Shown piece after piece: positions 1-13,289 of a DNA stretch of 64,000 nucleotides. Below the pieces are notes generated by a model. That model ran no database searches. It saw only the letters and a list, made by a program, of their open reading frames with translations, and had not been told where the DNA came from. Every line of letters begins with the position of its first letter. The stretch's first letter is position 1. Source of the DNA: Hirsutella rhossiliensis. Its lineage: Eukaryota > Ascomycota > Sordariomycetes > Hypocreales > Ophiocordycipitaceae. Position numbers and translations under genes: made by a program. Location of the stretch: positions 496,001-560,000 of the forward strand of contig NW_025408686.1 of NCBI RefSeq assembly GCF_020360975.1. The letters run 5' to 3'.

Positions 1-3000
1 TAGCTATATAAGCTTTATACTATCTTCTTATACTATAGTCCCCGCTATTTATAAGAGCGTCTCTTTAAAATTAAGAAGGAATTCGCTAAAGGTTTATCTA
101 TTTCTTTACTTAAGGGTTTATAGCCTATCTTATACCTTCTCCTACTCTTATACGTTGCCGAATATATATATAAGGTATTAAAAGAAGTCGTATAGGTCGC
201 GTTTACCCTTAGGGCCGCCCTTATCTTAGAATCTAGATATCCGCTATATCTAGGGCTCTAGTAGTATATAGAGGAGCGAATACTACGCTATATCGCGATA
301 GCTATTTAAGCCCTATTTCTTATCGGTTATAAACTTTATTTATAGCCGGCTAAGGAAGAAGTAAAAGGACTTTAGCTTACTATCTTAAGTTAGCTAAGAG
401 AGCGGCTTCCGCGTTAGTAGTATCGCCGCTATAACCGGCGTTATAGAGGTTATAGGGGTTAAAGCTAGTCTTATAGATAGCTCTCTTAATATAGCGAGAA
501 CCTTATCCTTCTTACTAGCCGTCGCGCTTTTAATTGCTTTTAGGATAGCTACGATACTTCCTATCTATTTAGGGAGGGGCGGAGCATATCTTTAAGGAGG
601 AGGCGCCCTCTTTAAAGAGATATCTATTAGATCTATTAGTTAATAGCTTATACTATTATAGAGTAAGTAGAGGTATATATATAGGTGCTATCTATAAAAT
701 AATATTAATAAGCTATATAAAGCTCTCTTATACGCGGCTAGTATATATATATATATATAGGATCCGGCCCTTTATATATAACTATATAGCTTAGGCTATA
801 GCCTAAGCCTATAACCTATAATAGTTAAAGACTCTTATATAAACCTCCTTAATAAGGGATTTATTAAGGCTAGCTCTTTTAAGGTAGTAGCTTTAGTCCT
901 ATTTATATAAAAGCTAAAAAAGGGACTTTACTTTTATATAAACTATTAAGCGTTAAACGTAATTATACGCTTAGACTAGTACCCCCTTTTACTTATAAGA
1001 GAGACCCTCTATAACCTAGTAAAAGTAAAGTAGTTTATAAAGTTTAATATCGTTTAAGCGTTTTATAAGGTATAAATAGCGTATAAAGAGAAGTAAAAGA
1101 TAGCGTTCTATATAAAATATAACTTATTTAAGTAAATAGTTACTCCCTTTAGCTTAGTAGGTGCCCTAGCTATATTTTAATATTATATTAACTAGGTGCT
1201 TAAGGGTTTCCTTAATAAGTTTACGTTTATATATATAAATAATATTCTTATTTATTTAAGCGGGAGCTATAAAGACTATATATAGAAGGTATAGAAGGTA
1301 TTAAACCGCTTAGTAAAGTATAGCTTATACTTAGACTTAGATAAATACGAATTTAGTATTAAGCGCGTTAAATACCTTAGCTTTATTATTATCGTAGGCG
1401 TAAGTATATAAGCGGACCTAGCTAAGATTTAAGCTATCCGCGACTAAGTAACCTTAATATTATAATAAGGTATATAAAGCTTCCTTAGCTTCGCTAACTA
1501 CTATTAAGTCTTTATTAAGGAGTTCTTATAGATTATACTACTACTTAATAAGCTAATAAGAGATAGGGCCCTTTTCTCTTAAGGACCTATATAGGTAGAG
1601 GCGTTCTAAGCCCTTAAAGACTTATTTTTATAGGCCTTAGTACTACTATAGTAAGACTTTAATAATCCCTTAACTATAAAAGTAAACTATAGTAGCTATA
1701 TACTTAAGGGAACCCTATTTTAAAAAGTAAAAAGGTAAAAGAGGCTAGTAGCGTTTTACTTATATAAGCTTACTATAGTAAAAAGGAACTACTTAATCTA
1801 TAATAAGGAGATATTAGCGATTATTAGCTACCTTAAATAGTAGTAGGTAGTGCTTTATAGCTATAAGAGCTTTAAGATCCTTATAGACTATAAGAACCTT
1901 AAATACTTTATAACTTAATAGTATCTCTTAAAGTAGTAAGCGTACTAAGCGGAGTATCTTTTAATCCTTTAGTTTTATATTAAGTATAAACTAAGTAAGG
2001 AGGCTATAGTTTTAAACGCCCTCTTATATAGAGAGTAAGACCTACCTACTTTTATAGACCTTAATATATAAGATATATAAATAATCTTAGATAAGGCGCT
2101 TTAAACTTACCTTAGCGCTACTTTATTAAGGGTAAAGGGTAACCCCTTAAGAGCGGCTAGGGTCCTAGCCCCCCTTAAGGGTACGCTTAACGTCTCTTAG
2201 TATATCTTATAAGATAAAGAGCTTTAATACCTATAAGACTAGCTAGTAGTATAAGATAGTATATATATAAGCGTACGCTACGCTATAAAGGTAAGGGCGC
2301 GCTTACTTAACTATAGTATTAGGTTAAAAGTCTAAGTAAGCGACTACTATATTAACCTTTATAGCTACCTCTATTATAAAGGTAAGCTATAGGTCTTAAG
2401 CGCGCTAGCGATAATAAAGGCTATAGCTAGGGCGGCCCCCTTAAAAGTTAAGGAGTAAGATAGGTTAGGAGGGCGGATTATATAGATAATCTATAACTTA
2501 AGCGTAATTAGGTATCCTAGCTATAAAAGTATACTAGTAGCGATTAGCTAGGACTTTTACTAGCCGCTTATAGTACTATATATCTACTATTTCCTTTATA
2601 ACTATAATATCTATAGCCGCTTAAAGATTTAGTAACCGCTTAAAAAAGGGCTATTAAAGCTACTATCGGTCCCTAACTAGTTCTATATATATATATATAG
2701 ATAGACTTTATTATAGACCTCCCCCTTATAGTAAGCAGTAATTATAACCTCTAGGTAATTAAAGACCGTTTAAGTAAGGAGGTAGTACTAAAGCTAATAC
2801 TATTTATAAAAGTAAAGGCTTACGCTAAGCGCTTCCTTTAATACTACGCTTACTTCTATTAATAGCTAGCCTTAATTACTAGTAATAAGGGCACTAATTA
2901 AACTAGCTACTTTTAATAGTACCTTTATAAGCTACTTTAAGTTACTTAATTACTAAGTATAGCTTACTACCTATAAACTAATAAAGGGCTTAAATACTTT

Positions 3001-3960
3001 AACTAAGAAGTATAAGCTTACCTTTAAAGGGTAATAGCCTATAACTAAGTAGACTAAGATAAGTAGCTTCTTATAGCTTAGATAGCGCTTAATAGTAAGT
3101 CGAACTTATCTATTAATATATCCCCCTTCTTTACGCTATATAAGTTTAAACTGCTATTAATATAGCTTATTACTATAAATATAAGTATAAAGCGCTACCT
3201 AGCTAGCCCCTTAGAAGGTAGGGCGTCTACCTTTATATAAAAGCTATAATAAGTTATAGAGTTTTATTAGTCTTTAATAAAATCTATTACTTAAGACTAA
3301 GAGTAATAGGCTAATAAGTTATAGGATCCTATAAATAAGTTTATAGTAAAGGATAAGGTCTAGCTAGACCTTTATAACTATAAGTTAACGAGGCTAAAAA
3401 AGAAGCTTAACTAGCTATATACTAAGTATATAATAAAGAGGGTACTAAGTCTATAGACTATAGAGCTAGAAGGGCTACCCTTTAATATCTATAGTATAAT
3501 TAATATCGACCTTTTTTATTACGCTGCTATAGACCCCTTACTAAGCTAGGAGATAATAGATTTCTAACTAGCTATTATTCTTATTAAAAGGGAGGAAGAG
3601 TTCTTAGTAAAGGAGTTATAAGTAGCTTATTAAAAGAATATAGGCCGTAGTAGAAAGTATAAAGTCCTTATTAAGTAGCGCGGCTACTAAGACCTAATAT
3701 AAGAGCTAGCTTTTAAGTTTAAGGGTATAGTAGCTCTAAATAAGTTTAAGGCCCTTTATAAGCTAATAAAAGAAAACGATAGCTTAGCGAGGAAAGCTAC
3801 CCTTTTAATAGTAAAGTAGCTAGTACCTTAAAATATAAGGGAGACTATACCTTACTTTTAAGGAAGTAGTAGGGTACTAAGCCTATAGCGGTCGCTATAC
3901 TAATATAAGTTATAAGTATATATTATAGATACCGCGACTATAAATAATAAATAGGGCGTG
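1..3960 (+). mobile_element. RIP-ruined Ty3/Gypsy retrotransposon (chromovirus-like), 5' end outside window
   Basis: Read on the + strand, stop codons (almost all TAA/TAG) fall where Gln or Trp codons would be, and the remaining residues give a Gypsy pol in the usual order. The reverse transcriptase is at about 920-1,410, with the catalytic box degraded to IYINNILIY. RNase H lies at about 1,600-1,960 and integrase at about 2,340-3,110. A chromodomain-like C-terminus (residues like RKYKVLIK-RGY-DL) is at about 3,640-3,790. The chromodomain places it with chromoviruses, which target heterochromatin. Gag should lie in the first ~900 bases and upstream; it is not recognisable. No LTR pair could be seen, so the right edge is approximate. 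The element is dead. Confidence 0.8.
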
Positions 3961-4019
3961 CTTAGGTTAGCGGTAGTATAAATAAATTATATTAGCTTTT
4001 ATAAGCGTGCTTAAGGGTA

Positions 4020-5990
4020 TATAGACTAAGCTTAATAAACTTTCTTTTTTAATAAGGTCTTAACTACTAAGTAGTTATCCTTATCCTCCTTCTTATCCTC
4101 CTCCTTATCTTCTTTCTTATCCTCCTCCTTAGTATAAGGCGCGGCCCTAGCCTTAAGGGTATAGATCCGGCCCTCTAAGCTTATAAGAAGGTATAAGTAA
4201 TAAGCGTAGAATTAGGTAATAGATAATATAAGCGGAAAGATTAGTTAAAGGAGTATAAGGTAGGATTTTATCTAGAATTTATAATAAGTATATAAGGGGC
4301 TAAATAATATATTAAAAGAATAGCGTTATAAAAGATATATCTAAACTTACTTATTTTATCTACTACTCCTAGGGAAATCCTTTGTCTTTTATAGACTATT
4401 ACTCGCTTACTAATAGATTAATTAGTTAGCTTTCTAGTATATTCTATAGTACTTAAAAAGCTCTATCTATAGTATATCTTCCTAACTTAGTAGGTAGTCT
4501 AATTATAGCGTAATAGTTAACGTAAGACTATAGGTTCTAGTATAAGTAGTAGATTTAACTAGAATATTCTATGCCCTACCTATTCTTATATCGCGGTAAT
4601 CTTTAGAACCGCTAGGCTAAAATAGGTAATAGGGTATCCGTTCTACTTATAATTAACTTATATATTTTATATATATTTTTATTTATAAGGATAGGCTTAT
4701 CCTAACCTACTTTTCCTAGAGGAAGGTATAGATATCTAGTAGAGGTCTTTATCTTTAAGGGTTATTCCCTTAGACTATATTATAGAGCCTCTTTTTACTA
4801 GCTTATTTTATAAAGCCTCCCTATGCCTATTATTTCTTTATAATAGTAAAATAGGAATATAAGGGTATATTCTTATAAGGCTACCTAGCTAAGTAGCGAT
4901 AGCGGCGGCGTTAAAGATAGTAATAGCGGCGGCGGCGGTACTAGTAGTAGTAGAGGCGGCGGCGGTAGAGGTAGCGGGGGCGGCTAGGGCGGCGGCGACG
5001 GCGCCCTTAAGAGAGAGAGAGTTAGCTTTATAAAGAGTATAGGAAAAGGAGCTTATATACTTAGGTATAAGGGCGGCGCGCTTAAGGAACTATAAGTTAT
5101 AGTAAGCGGCGGCGGTAGTAGTTAAGGCGCGCTTAGCTTTATTTTAGTCCTTACCTAGCTCTATAGCGCTCTAAGCTATAGTAGTATAGGTAAGAACGGG
5201 CGGTATAACCTTATAGGCGCGGCTAGCTTAAGTATATAAAAAGTAGCTGCCTTAAGGGCGGCTAGCTTAGTCGGCGTAAGAGAGGGACTATAAGGTATAC
5301 TATATATAAAGGGAATCGCGGGTAGCGCCCTAAGCTATAGCGCGCTTATACTAATATAGGGAGTTAGTAATACTCGCGAAAATAAGGGCGGAGGGGCTTA
5401 TAAAGGAGGGCGGCGAGGACCTATACTTATTATTATTATTATTATCGCGGCGGCTAGTAGTAGAGAGCGTAGTAGGGGTAGCGGCGGCGCGGGTAGTAAA
5501 GTTAACGGCTAAAAAGCTAGGTAGTAGGTAGCGCGGAGTAGTAGTAAGCGCGACTAAAGCGGCGGGGGTTATAGGTAGGGTAGTAGGTAAGGTAAGGGCG
5601 CGTATAATAAAGTTATTAATCTTAGTAGAAAAGTAAGATAAGGTAAAGCAGGATATATTAAGTTATTTAAATAACTAATAGGGTTATAGGTTAGCTTATA
5701 TATAAGTAGTAGTATATAGCTAAGCGCTAAGAGACTTATAGTTATAGTTATAACTACTACTATTAATACTAATAATAATAGTATAGTTAAAAGGAAAGAT
5801 TTATAAGAGCGCGCTAATAGGTTATTTACCTCTTAGTTATATACTAAGGTATAAGATTAATATTATAAGGGACCGCCTATAAGGAAAAGGGTAAGGACCT
5901 TATATAAAGGTATTTACCCTTAATATAGGTCTAGGTATTAGCCTAGACCTTAGCTAATAACGTTATAAGGTAAGGTAGGCTATATATATA
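4020..5990 (+). pseudogene. Unknown RIP-ruined ORF, interrupted by a solo LTR
   Basis: One + strand frame runs from about 4,020 to 4,181 and, after removing the LTR at 4,182-4,877 with one target copy, continues in the same frame to about 5,990. Its only stops are TAA/TAG, as expected from RIP of CAA/CAG/TGG. The inferred product starts with a Ser/Leu-rich stretch, has a long Ala/Val-rich and Arg/Gln-rich middle that could form a coiled coil, and ends in a Leu/Ile-rich part. I do not recognise it. It could be the Gag of another retroelement or a captured host gene. The GGCGGC-rich part (4,910-5,000) survived because RIP acts on CA/TG and not on GCG. Confidence 0.45.
4182..4877 (-). repeat. 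Solo LTR of the minus-strand Copia family
   Basis: This 696-bp copy aligns along its whole length with the two 697-bp LTRs at 16,314-17,010 and 21,869-22,565, in the same orientation. It has the same inverted ends (TATAAGAA / TTCTTATA, originally TG...CA). The flanks AAGCT and AGGCT are a 5-bp target duplication in which one copy has a G-to-A change. It is the most heavily RIPped of the three copies: positions that still read TG or CA in the others read TA here. It arose by LTR-LTR recombination. Confidence 0.85.
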
Positions 5991-6590
5991 AACGAGTATT
6001 TAATAGTAGTAAGCGTAATATATAGTTAGATCTTATATAGCTTATTATTATAATATAATAAAAGATACCTATAGTATAACCTTTTACTTACCCTATAATA
6101 ATTATATAGCGCTAGTTTTAATAATAAGATATAAAATATTAACTATATTTATATTATTATTAATAGCGAAAGTTTATAGTTAACTTTTAAAATAGTTTTC
6201 TTAACCTTAAATAGTCTAAGTTTCTTAAAATCTAATTTATTACTTAGTTATTTTATTTTAATATTTTATTTTATAAAGTAAACTATATCTCTTTTTTAAA
6301 AAACTAGTCCTTATAATCTACTTTAATTATAGTAAGTAGATATTTATTTTTTAATAAATTAAAGTTTTTATTATATTTCTTTATATAATTTTTATAGCTA
6401 ATCTACTTATAATATTACTTATTTTACTTATAGTTCTTATTAAGTAACCTTAAATACTTCTAAGTTATATTTATAATTAGCGTATATTAGTAAGAGCTTA
6501 GGTATTTTTATTACTAAGCTATTATAAGCTAGTTATACTATTAATAGCTATTTAACTTAATTATTTTATTTATAGCTAATATAGTATTAT
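5991..6590. other. AT-rich filler before the Copia nest, no gene seen
   Basis: Almost pure A/T with TTA/TAA runs and no coherent reading frame. It ends in the 5-bp target site ATTAT (6,586-6,590) of the outer Copia element, whose other copy ACTAT is at 28,084-28,088. Confidence 0.6.
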
Positions 6591-7067
6591 TATCTTAAAG
6601 CGTAGCTTAATTTTATAGTTCTTAGAGATATCCCTTAGTATAAGGGACTTAGGAAGCTAAAAAATAGGTTTTAAGGAAGGAGCTAAAAGGAGGTATAGAG
6701 AAGAGGGTAAGGGTAAAAGGGGAAGTAAAAGTAGCGATAGCTTCCTATAAAGGTAGCGAAAGATAAGATAGATATACCGGCAACGGCTAGAAAAGAAGGG
6801 AAAAACTAGTAAAAAGCTTAGTAGTTAAAAGGATATTAGTAGCTTCTTTAAGTAGGATCTTCTTTATTAATTAAGATACTAAATAGGTATAAAGAGGGGC
6901 GTTAAATAAAGGAAAGAAGGATAATTAAGGTAATATAATAATTATTCCCCTACTATAATTACTGCCCCTATAAGAATTAAATCTCTTTACCTTACCTATC
7001 TAACCCCTTACTTTTAATTTTACCTTTATATATTTTTTATATACTTCTTATATCTCTCTTTATAAGA
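6591..7067 (+). repeat. 5' LTR of the outer Copia element
   Basis: 477 bp, homologous to 27,611-28,083 (473 bp). It is recognisable by shared blocks such as the GAGATATCCCTTAGTA region near the start and TATATCTCTCTTT near the end. More RIPped than the 3' copy. The end is placed by the adjoining primer-binding site and could be off by a few bases. Confidence 0.8.
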
Positions 7068-7736
7068 GTTATAAGCCTAGGAGGAATAGAATTCCTATAC
7101 CTTCTAGCTACTATAAAAGGCACCTTTCTTATATTTTTTATAGCTTCCTTTTACCCCTCTTACTAAAAAAGCCGATTTTTAACTAACTTTTCTACCCCCT
7201 CTCTCTATAACGATATTAAAAAACGACTCCTCTACCGCTCCTATAGCCTATAGGACGATTCTTATAAAGCCTTAAGATTAGGATAAGTAGGTAAAGGAGC
7301 TATAGGCTCGTATAGATAGGACTATTTATAATTTAGTCTTCTTTAATAAGTAGGACCTTCTTAAGCCCCCTCTTTATCCTAAAGTAACGGAATTTATAGA
7401 GGGAGCTTCTCTCTTCTCTAAGCTAACCTCCGTATAATAGAGAGCTTTTTCTACTACCTTAGGTAACTACGAGAGTTACCATAATAAGTACCTTTATAAG
7501 ACGAAGCTACTAACCACTATATATATAGCGATAATAAAATCTATTAGTACTATAAAGCTAATCTCTCTTTAAGAGAAAGAGACTCTAAGGTAGTAGCTTT
7601 TAAAGCTTAAGACCTCGATAGCTCCCTTAAAGGGCTATATAACTAACTATATTAGGAAGACCTATATAGTATACCTAAGAGCTTTTTTTACTAAGAACTT
7701 ACTAGCTTTTTTATAGCTAGCTAAGTAAGAAGAAAT
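7068..7736 (+). pseudogene. Outer Copia gag, first fragment
   Basis: RIP-ruined coding sequence between the 5' LTR and the nested Gypsy element. The Gypsy target site GAAAT is at 7,732-7,736, and the reading resumes at 15,530 after the second copy of GAAAT. The Gag function (capsid of the virus-like particle) is inferred from position only, because Copia Gag is poorly conserved. Confidence 0.55.
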
Positions 7737-7994
7737 TATAAGAACGCTACTAAGAGGTATAGGCTAATAAAGTACTTAGGTATATAGTACTAATATATTA
7801 GTAGGGTATCGGTAAGGAATCGTGCCTACCCCGCTTATATATTATAGACCTCTCGCTACTCTAGCTAAAGAGGAAAAAATCCCTCTTCTTATAAGCTTTA
7901 GTCTTACTATAAGGAGAATATAATATATATAGCGCAGTACCTTTAGCTATCTCTACTACCTAACTAATCGTACCGTAATATATATTCCCTTATA
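7737..7994 (+). repeat. 5' LTR of the nested Gypsy element
   Basis: 258 bp, colinear with 15,272-15,529. Differences are mostly G/A and C/T, consistent with independent RIP of the two copies. Confidence 0.9.
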
Positions 7995-8159
7995 ATTTCT
8001 AAAGCTTTCTTTTTTAGTTACCTAGTAAAGATAGCTACTTAGAGAAGACTATATAACGCTATTATAGCGCGACGTAGTAGTTAACTAGTCGAGGCCTCTT
8101 CGTTATATATATTAACTATCTACTTAGGAGATAAAGAATAGGGAAACGTATCCTTAGAA

Positions 8160-11100
8160 TAGACTCCTATTACGGACGATACTCTAGCTATATCGAAGAT
8201 ATCGCTACCTATAGGCGTAAGACTACCGACTTACTAAGAAAAGCTTATAGCTCTATAAGCGCTTATTAAGGAGCTAGAGGAGACGAAACGCCTATAAGAC
8301 CGCGTTATATAATTAGAGGAGGAAATTGCTAAACGCGCTAGTGCTATCGCTATCTATTTAGGAAAGTATCGATAGTCCCGCTCCCCTAAATCGGATAGTA
8401 GTCGCGGTAGCGAGGTTAAGATTAAAAATATCGCTTAATTATCCTAACCTACTAATATATAGAAACGTCTAGACTAGACTTACGATTTAAAGGACGCTTT
8501 TAGGGCAGCGCCTAAACGCTTTTATCGCGATAAAATAAAGATCCTTTATATAGTAGATTATATATATAGCGACTATAAAGTAAGATAGCGCTAATACCTT
8601 AAAGAATAGACGCCGATTAACTAAACTAAATATAGTATAGATTAAGTATACTTTAAGGAATAGATACTTATCTTAATTAAGGATACTATAAATAGAGAGA
8701 TACTATTAGCGATATAATTAAAGGAGGCTCGCTAATAAGAAGGCTAGTCCCCCTTAGAGTTTAGCTTATACCTTAACTTCTTAGAAAGGCATTTCGAACG
8801 CCTATTAAAAAAGGCGCGTGCTCTTATATTTTTCGCTAAGCTAGAACTATAACTTCGAGACTAAATTAACCTTTATTCGATACTTATTTATACTTACTAA
8901 TAGGAAGAGCTTATATAAGTCGCTTAATAATATTAAGATACTACTACTAATAAGAGGCGATATATTAATACTACTTCTACCCTTAAAGGGACTAGGAATA
9001 GAAATAGTACTATACCCTAAGGTAGTATATATAGGGGAAGGAATTAAAGAGGCCGATAAGCTAGGCCGAATCGTTAAGGAAATACTACTAATTTAACCGA
9101 TAACCTATAAGCTAGCGATATACCTATTAAGGGCCGAACTAAGGGACGTTATTAAGGAAGAGGATCTTTTACTTAATTAGGAATTTTATATTTCTAATAT
9201 AATAAGCTAGGATACCTATCTATAGAATATACTAATACTTTAAAGGTAGAAACCCTAGTAAAGACTCTTAAACTTAATACTATAAAATAAGGAAAAGGTA
9301 AGATATTAAGGTAAACGCCTCTCCTTTAGTAAGCTTAATACCTATAGGATAGTTACTTAAAACTCCTATAACGATATTAAGGCGAAACCCTACTAAAGTC
9401 CCTATATACTTAGAAACTTATAGTGCCGTTAACCTTATAAATATATACTTTACTTAATAGTAGGGATTACTATAAGTAGTACTATTATACCTTAAGTTAT
9501 TAGGGCTTAGTAATAGCTAAGTAAGGGAGTATAGAGTATAGTTAGTGCCGCGCTAAATAATAAATATAAGAGGCACCGAAAAGATAATTACTTATTTCTA
9601 TATCGGTATTAATAAGTTAACGCTAAACGATTAAGTATTAATCTTTTTATTAGTTACTACCTTAAAGGATAAACGTATTTATATTATCTTATAGAAACGA
9701 TAGTAGTAGTTTAAGTATTAACTAAGCAGCGAAACCCTATAAAATCCCTATAAATTCCTTTAGGAATATAGGAACGAGGCAAGGGTATATATAATAGCGC
9801 TTAATCCTAAGCTAATCCCGCTACTAAATAAAGATAAGGATAAAGGGATTTTATAGGAAGAATAGGCCGAAATCCTATTAACTCTTTATTAGTTTAAAGA
9901 TACTTTCTTAGCTAATAAATCCGACTTATTACTAGCTAGAAAGGGAACGGATTACTTAATTAATTTAATCCTTAATATAGAACCCCCTTATAAACCGATT
10001 TACCCCCTATCGTAAAGGGAACTCTAAGTATTACGCGACTAGATCTAAGACGCGATAAGAAGGAAAATAATCTAGGAATTAAAGAGCCTAGCTAGGGCGT
10101 TTATCCTTTTCGTTTTAAAAAAGGATAGTACCTTATAGCTATATATAGACTACCGAGGACTTAACCGGGTTATATAAAATATTCGGTACCCTTTACCCCT
10201 TATTTTAGAGATTATTAACCGCTATTAAGGAGCTAAGTATTTTTCTAAGATTAATATATAGAATATATATTAATATATTCGAATATAAGAAGGAGATAAA
10301 TAGAAGACCGCTTTTAGGACGTATTATAGATATTTCGAATACTTAGTAATACCCTTTAAACTTATTAACGTACTAGCTATATTTTAAAGCTATATCTATT
10401 AAGCGCTTAAGGGGCTTATAGATATAATCTACGTAGTCTACCTTAACGATATCCTTATATACTTTAAGATAAGAGAAGAATATACTAAATACTTAGGATA
10501 AGTAATAGAAAGGCTAAGGGCTATAAAGCTCTATATAAAACTATCGAAGTATATCTTCTATTAATAGTTAGTTAAGTTCCTTAGGTTTATTTTATTAGTC
10601 GATAAGGTATCGATAGACCTTTAATAGGTAGAGGCAATCGCTTAATAGCCTAAACCTATAACCTACTATAATATTTAGGTTTTCCTTAGGTTCTATAATT
10701 TTTACCGACGATTTATATATAGGTATTTAAGAGTTATAGCGCCCCTAACTATATTACTAAAGGGGAGTAAGAATAAGAAGAAGCTAGGGAGTATAAAGCT
10801 AAACCTTACTAAAAGGGTAGCGTTTTAAGCTCTTAAGGATGCTTTTTAAGGAGCCTTACTCCTCCGATATTATAATCTAGAAAGATATATTTATATCGAA
10901 ATAGATATATCGTAATTCGCGATAGTAAGGATTATCTCTTAACCTAATAACGAAGGGCGCTATTATCCGATTATATTTTAGTTAAGGAAGTTTACTAGAG
11001 CCGAACTTAATTATAGTATTTTAGACTAAGAACTATTCGCTATCGTTAAGTTATTTAAATACTAGCGATATTACGTTAAAGGGGCAGCGTATAAAGTAAA

Positions 11101-13080
11101 GGTATTATCGGACTACTATAACCTTTAAACGTTTATACGCTAGACCTCCCTAAATAGGAAGTAAGTAAGATAGTATATATATTTAGTACTATTTAACTTT
11201 ACGATTAAGTATTATATAGGTAAATTAAACCTAGCGGACGCGCTATTAAGAATACCTAGATATAAGGGCGAGAAGCCCTTATTTACGGAACTATTACTAG
11301 AGCTATAAGCGAAACTAGCTACTATTAATACCGTATCTATATAGAGAAATAATAAAGCGTGCTTAACCTTAAGTTAATATAAGCGTAGTAGAGCGCCTTT
11401 ATATAAGGAAAATATATAAGCTTATCTATAGCGAAACTATAATAATTTAAGCGTAAGACCTAAACGATTAGCTAATTAGGCTAAAGAGAGAGCTAGTTAT
11501 AAATAGTTACTCTTAAGGAAGACCGCTAAAGAAGTAGCCTACTATATAAAGGTTTATATAGTAGAAGTTCTAGAACCGTTGCTAGAGTTACTAAAATATA
11601 CTTAGTCGGTTAACGTAGCGATTAGTAGGCTAAAGGAGACTAAAGACCTCTTAAAAGGGAAGGGTTTCTAGTTAGTGCGCCTAGATAGACTACTATTATA
11701 GAAAGGTCGTATCGTAGTACTATTAAAGGTAGCCTTATAGTAAGAGCTAATATAGCTCTTTTATAATAATCTATTAGTAGGATACTTTAGCTCCCGATAT
11801 ACTAGCGAACTACTAGTAAGGAACTTCTACTAAGATAGAATAATAAAAGATATAAATAAATACGTTTAGTTATACTTAGTATATTAAGGTATAGTATCTA
11901 GGAGGTATCGCCCTTATAGTACTATATAATCGTTACTATATCCTATATAACGATAGGAAGAATTATTAATAGACTTTACTATAGGTCTACCTAAAGTATA
12001 GTATAATAGATAAGACGTTAATACGATCTTAGTAGTTATAGACCGATATACTAAGTATTACCTTTTCTTTCTTATCTTTAAGATAATAATAGCTCTAAAG
12101 CTAGTAGAATTATTCTATTACTAAGTTAAATTAGTATATAGACTTCCGAAAGGCATTATCTTAGATAAAGGGTCCCTATTTATAAGTAAGTTCTAGTTAG
12201 ATCTCTATTTTATCTTATAAGTAAAATATAAGCTATCGATAGTATTTTACTTATAAACTAATAGGTAAACGGAACGAATAAACTAAGCTATATAGTACTA
12301 CTTAAGATACTTTACTAACTTAGAATAAACTAACTAAGCGTTACTCCTATATATTGCTTAATTTATATATAATAATATAAAGAACGCGATAACTAAGTTA
12401 TTACCTAATAAAGCGTTAATAGGTTATTAACTAAACTTTTATATTAATATCGAGGACGATATTATTTAAAGGGGGGTACTTAAAGTAAGAGTAAGAGTTA
12501 CTAGGCTATAAGAGCTACGAAAGAGGCTTAAGGAATACTAAGGAAGGGCTATTAAATCGTAAGCGAAATACTACGATTTAAGGCACTAACCGCTTATACT
12601 AAAAGTAGGAGACCTTATAGTATTATCGATAAAGAACTTACGCCTTAAGGACGAAAAAAGAAAACTCTTACCTAAGTATATTAGACCGTTTTAGGTCCTA
12701 TAAGCTATTAAAAAGTAAGTATATCGTCTTATACTCTTTAAGAAGTACTTATACCTTTATAACGTTTTTTATATTAGTCTCTTAGAGCTATAAAAAGAGC
12801 GAAAAGGCACCCGTAAAGGTAGCGAAACCCTATTAATACTAGACTTAAAGGATAATAAAGGCGAATAGGAAGTCTAAGAGATTAAAGACCGAAAGAGATC
12901 TAAGGGCAATACCTTTTTCCTAGTTAAATAGAAAGGATAGCTAGCTAAGTATAACTAATAGGTCGATACCGAAGATATAGTAAATAGCTAAGACCTTATT
13001 AAAGAATATACTACTCGCCTAACTAGGAAAAAAAGGTATAAGACTAAGTAAGGTAGGGAAACCTATTAATATAGGGAGAC
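8160..13080 (+). pseudogene. Gag-pol of the nested Gypsy element, RIP-ruined
   Basis: In order on +: Gag with one CCHC zinc knuckle (about 9,181-9,228) in which the Cys and His codons now read Tyr or stop; a protease region; reverse transcriptase at about 10,130-10,570 (DYRGLNRV motif visible, catalytic box now YLNDILIY); RNase H at about 10,800-11,150; integrase at about 11,690-12,450 (DFTIGLP, DRYTKYYLF, N-terminal HHCC region not clear); and a chromodomain at about 12,840-13,000 (EVQEIKDRKR...LVK-KG). This order (integrase last, then chromodomain) is diagnostic of Ty3/Gypsy chromoviruses. Numerous TAA/TAG stops make it non-functional. Confidence 0.85.
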
Positions 13081-13289
13081 GCTATTAAATCGGTAATAAA
13101 TCCCTACTAAATCGCTACTAACTCGTTAATATATCGGTACGCCCGAACGTCCTATAACTATATATAAAATAGTAAAATAGGAGAATAAGGGAAAACTATC
13201 TACGCTACTTATTAAATATTATTAAGGAAAATAAAACTAAACTATAACTCTACTAAGACCTTAATAATAAAAGAGAGAAGGATAGTTAT

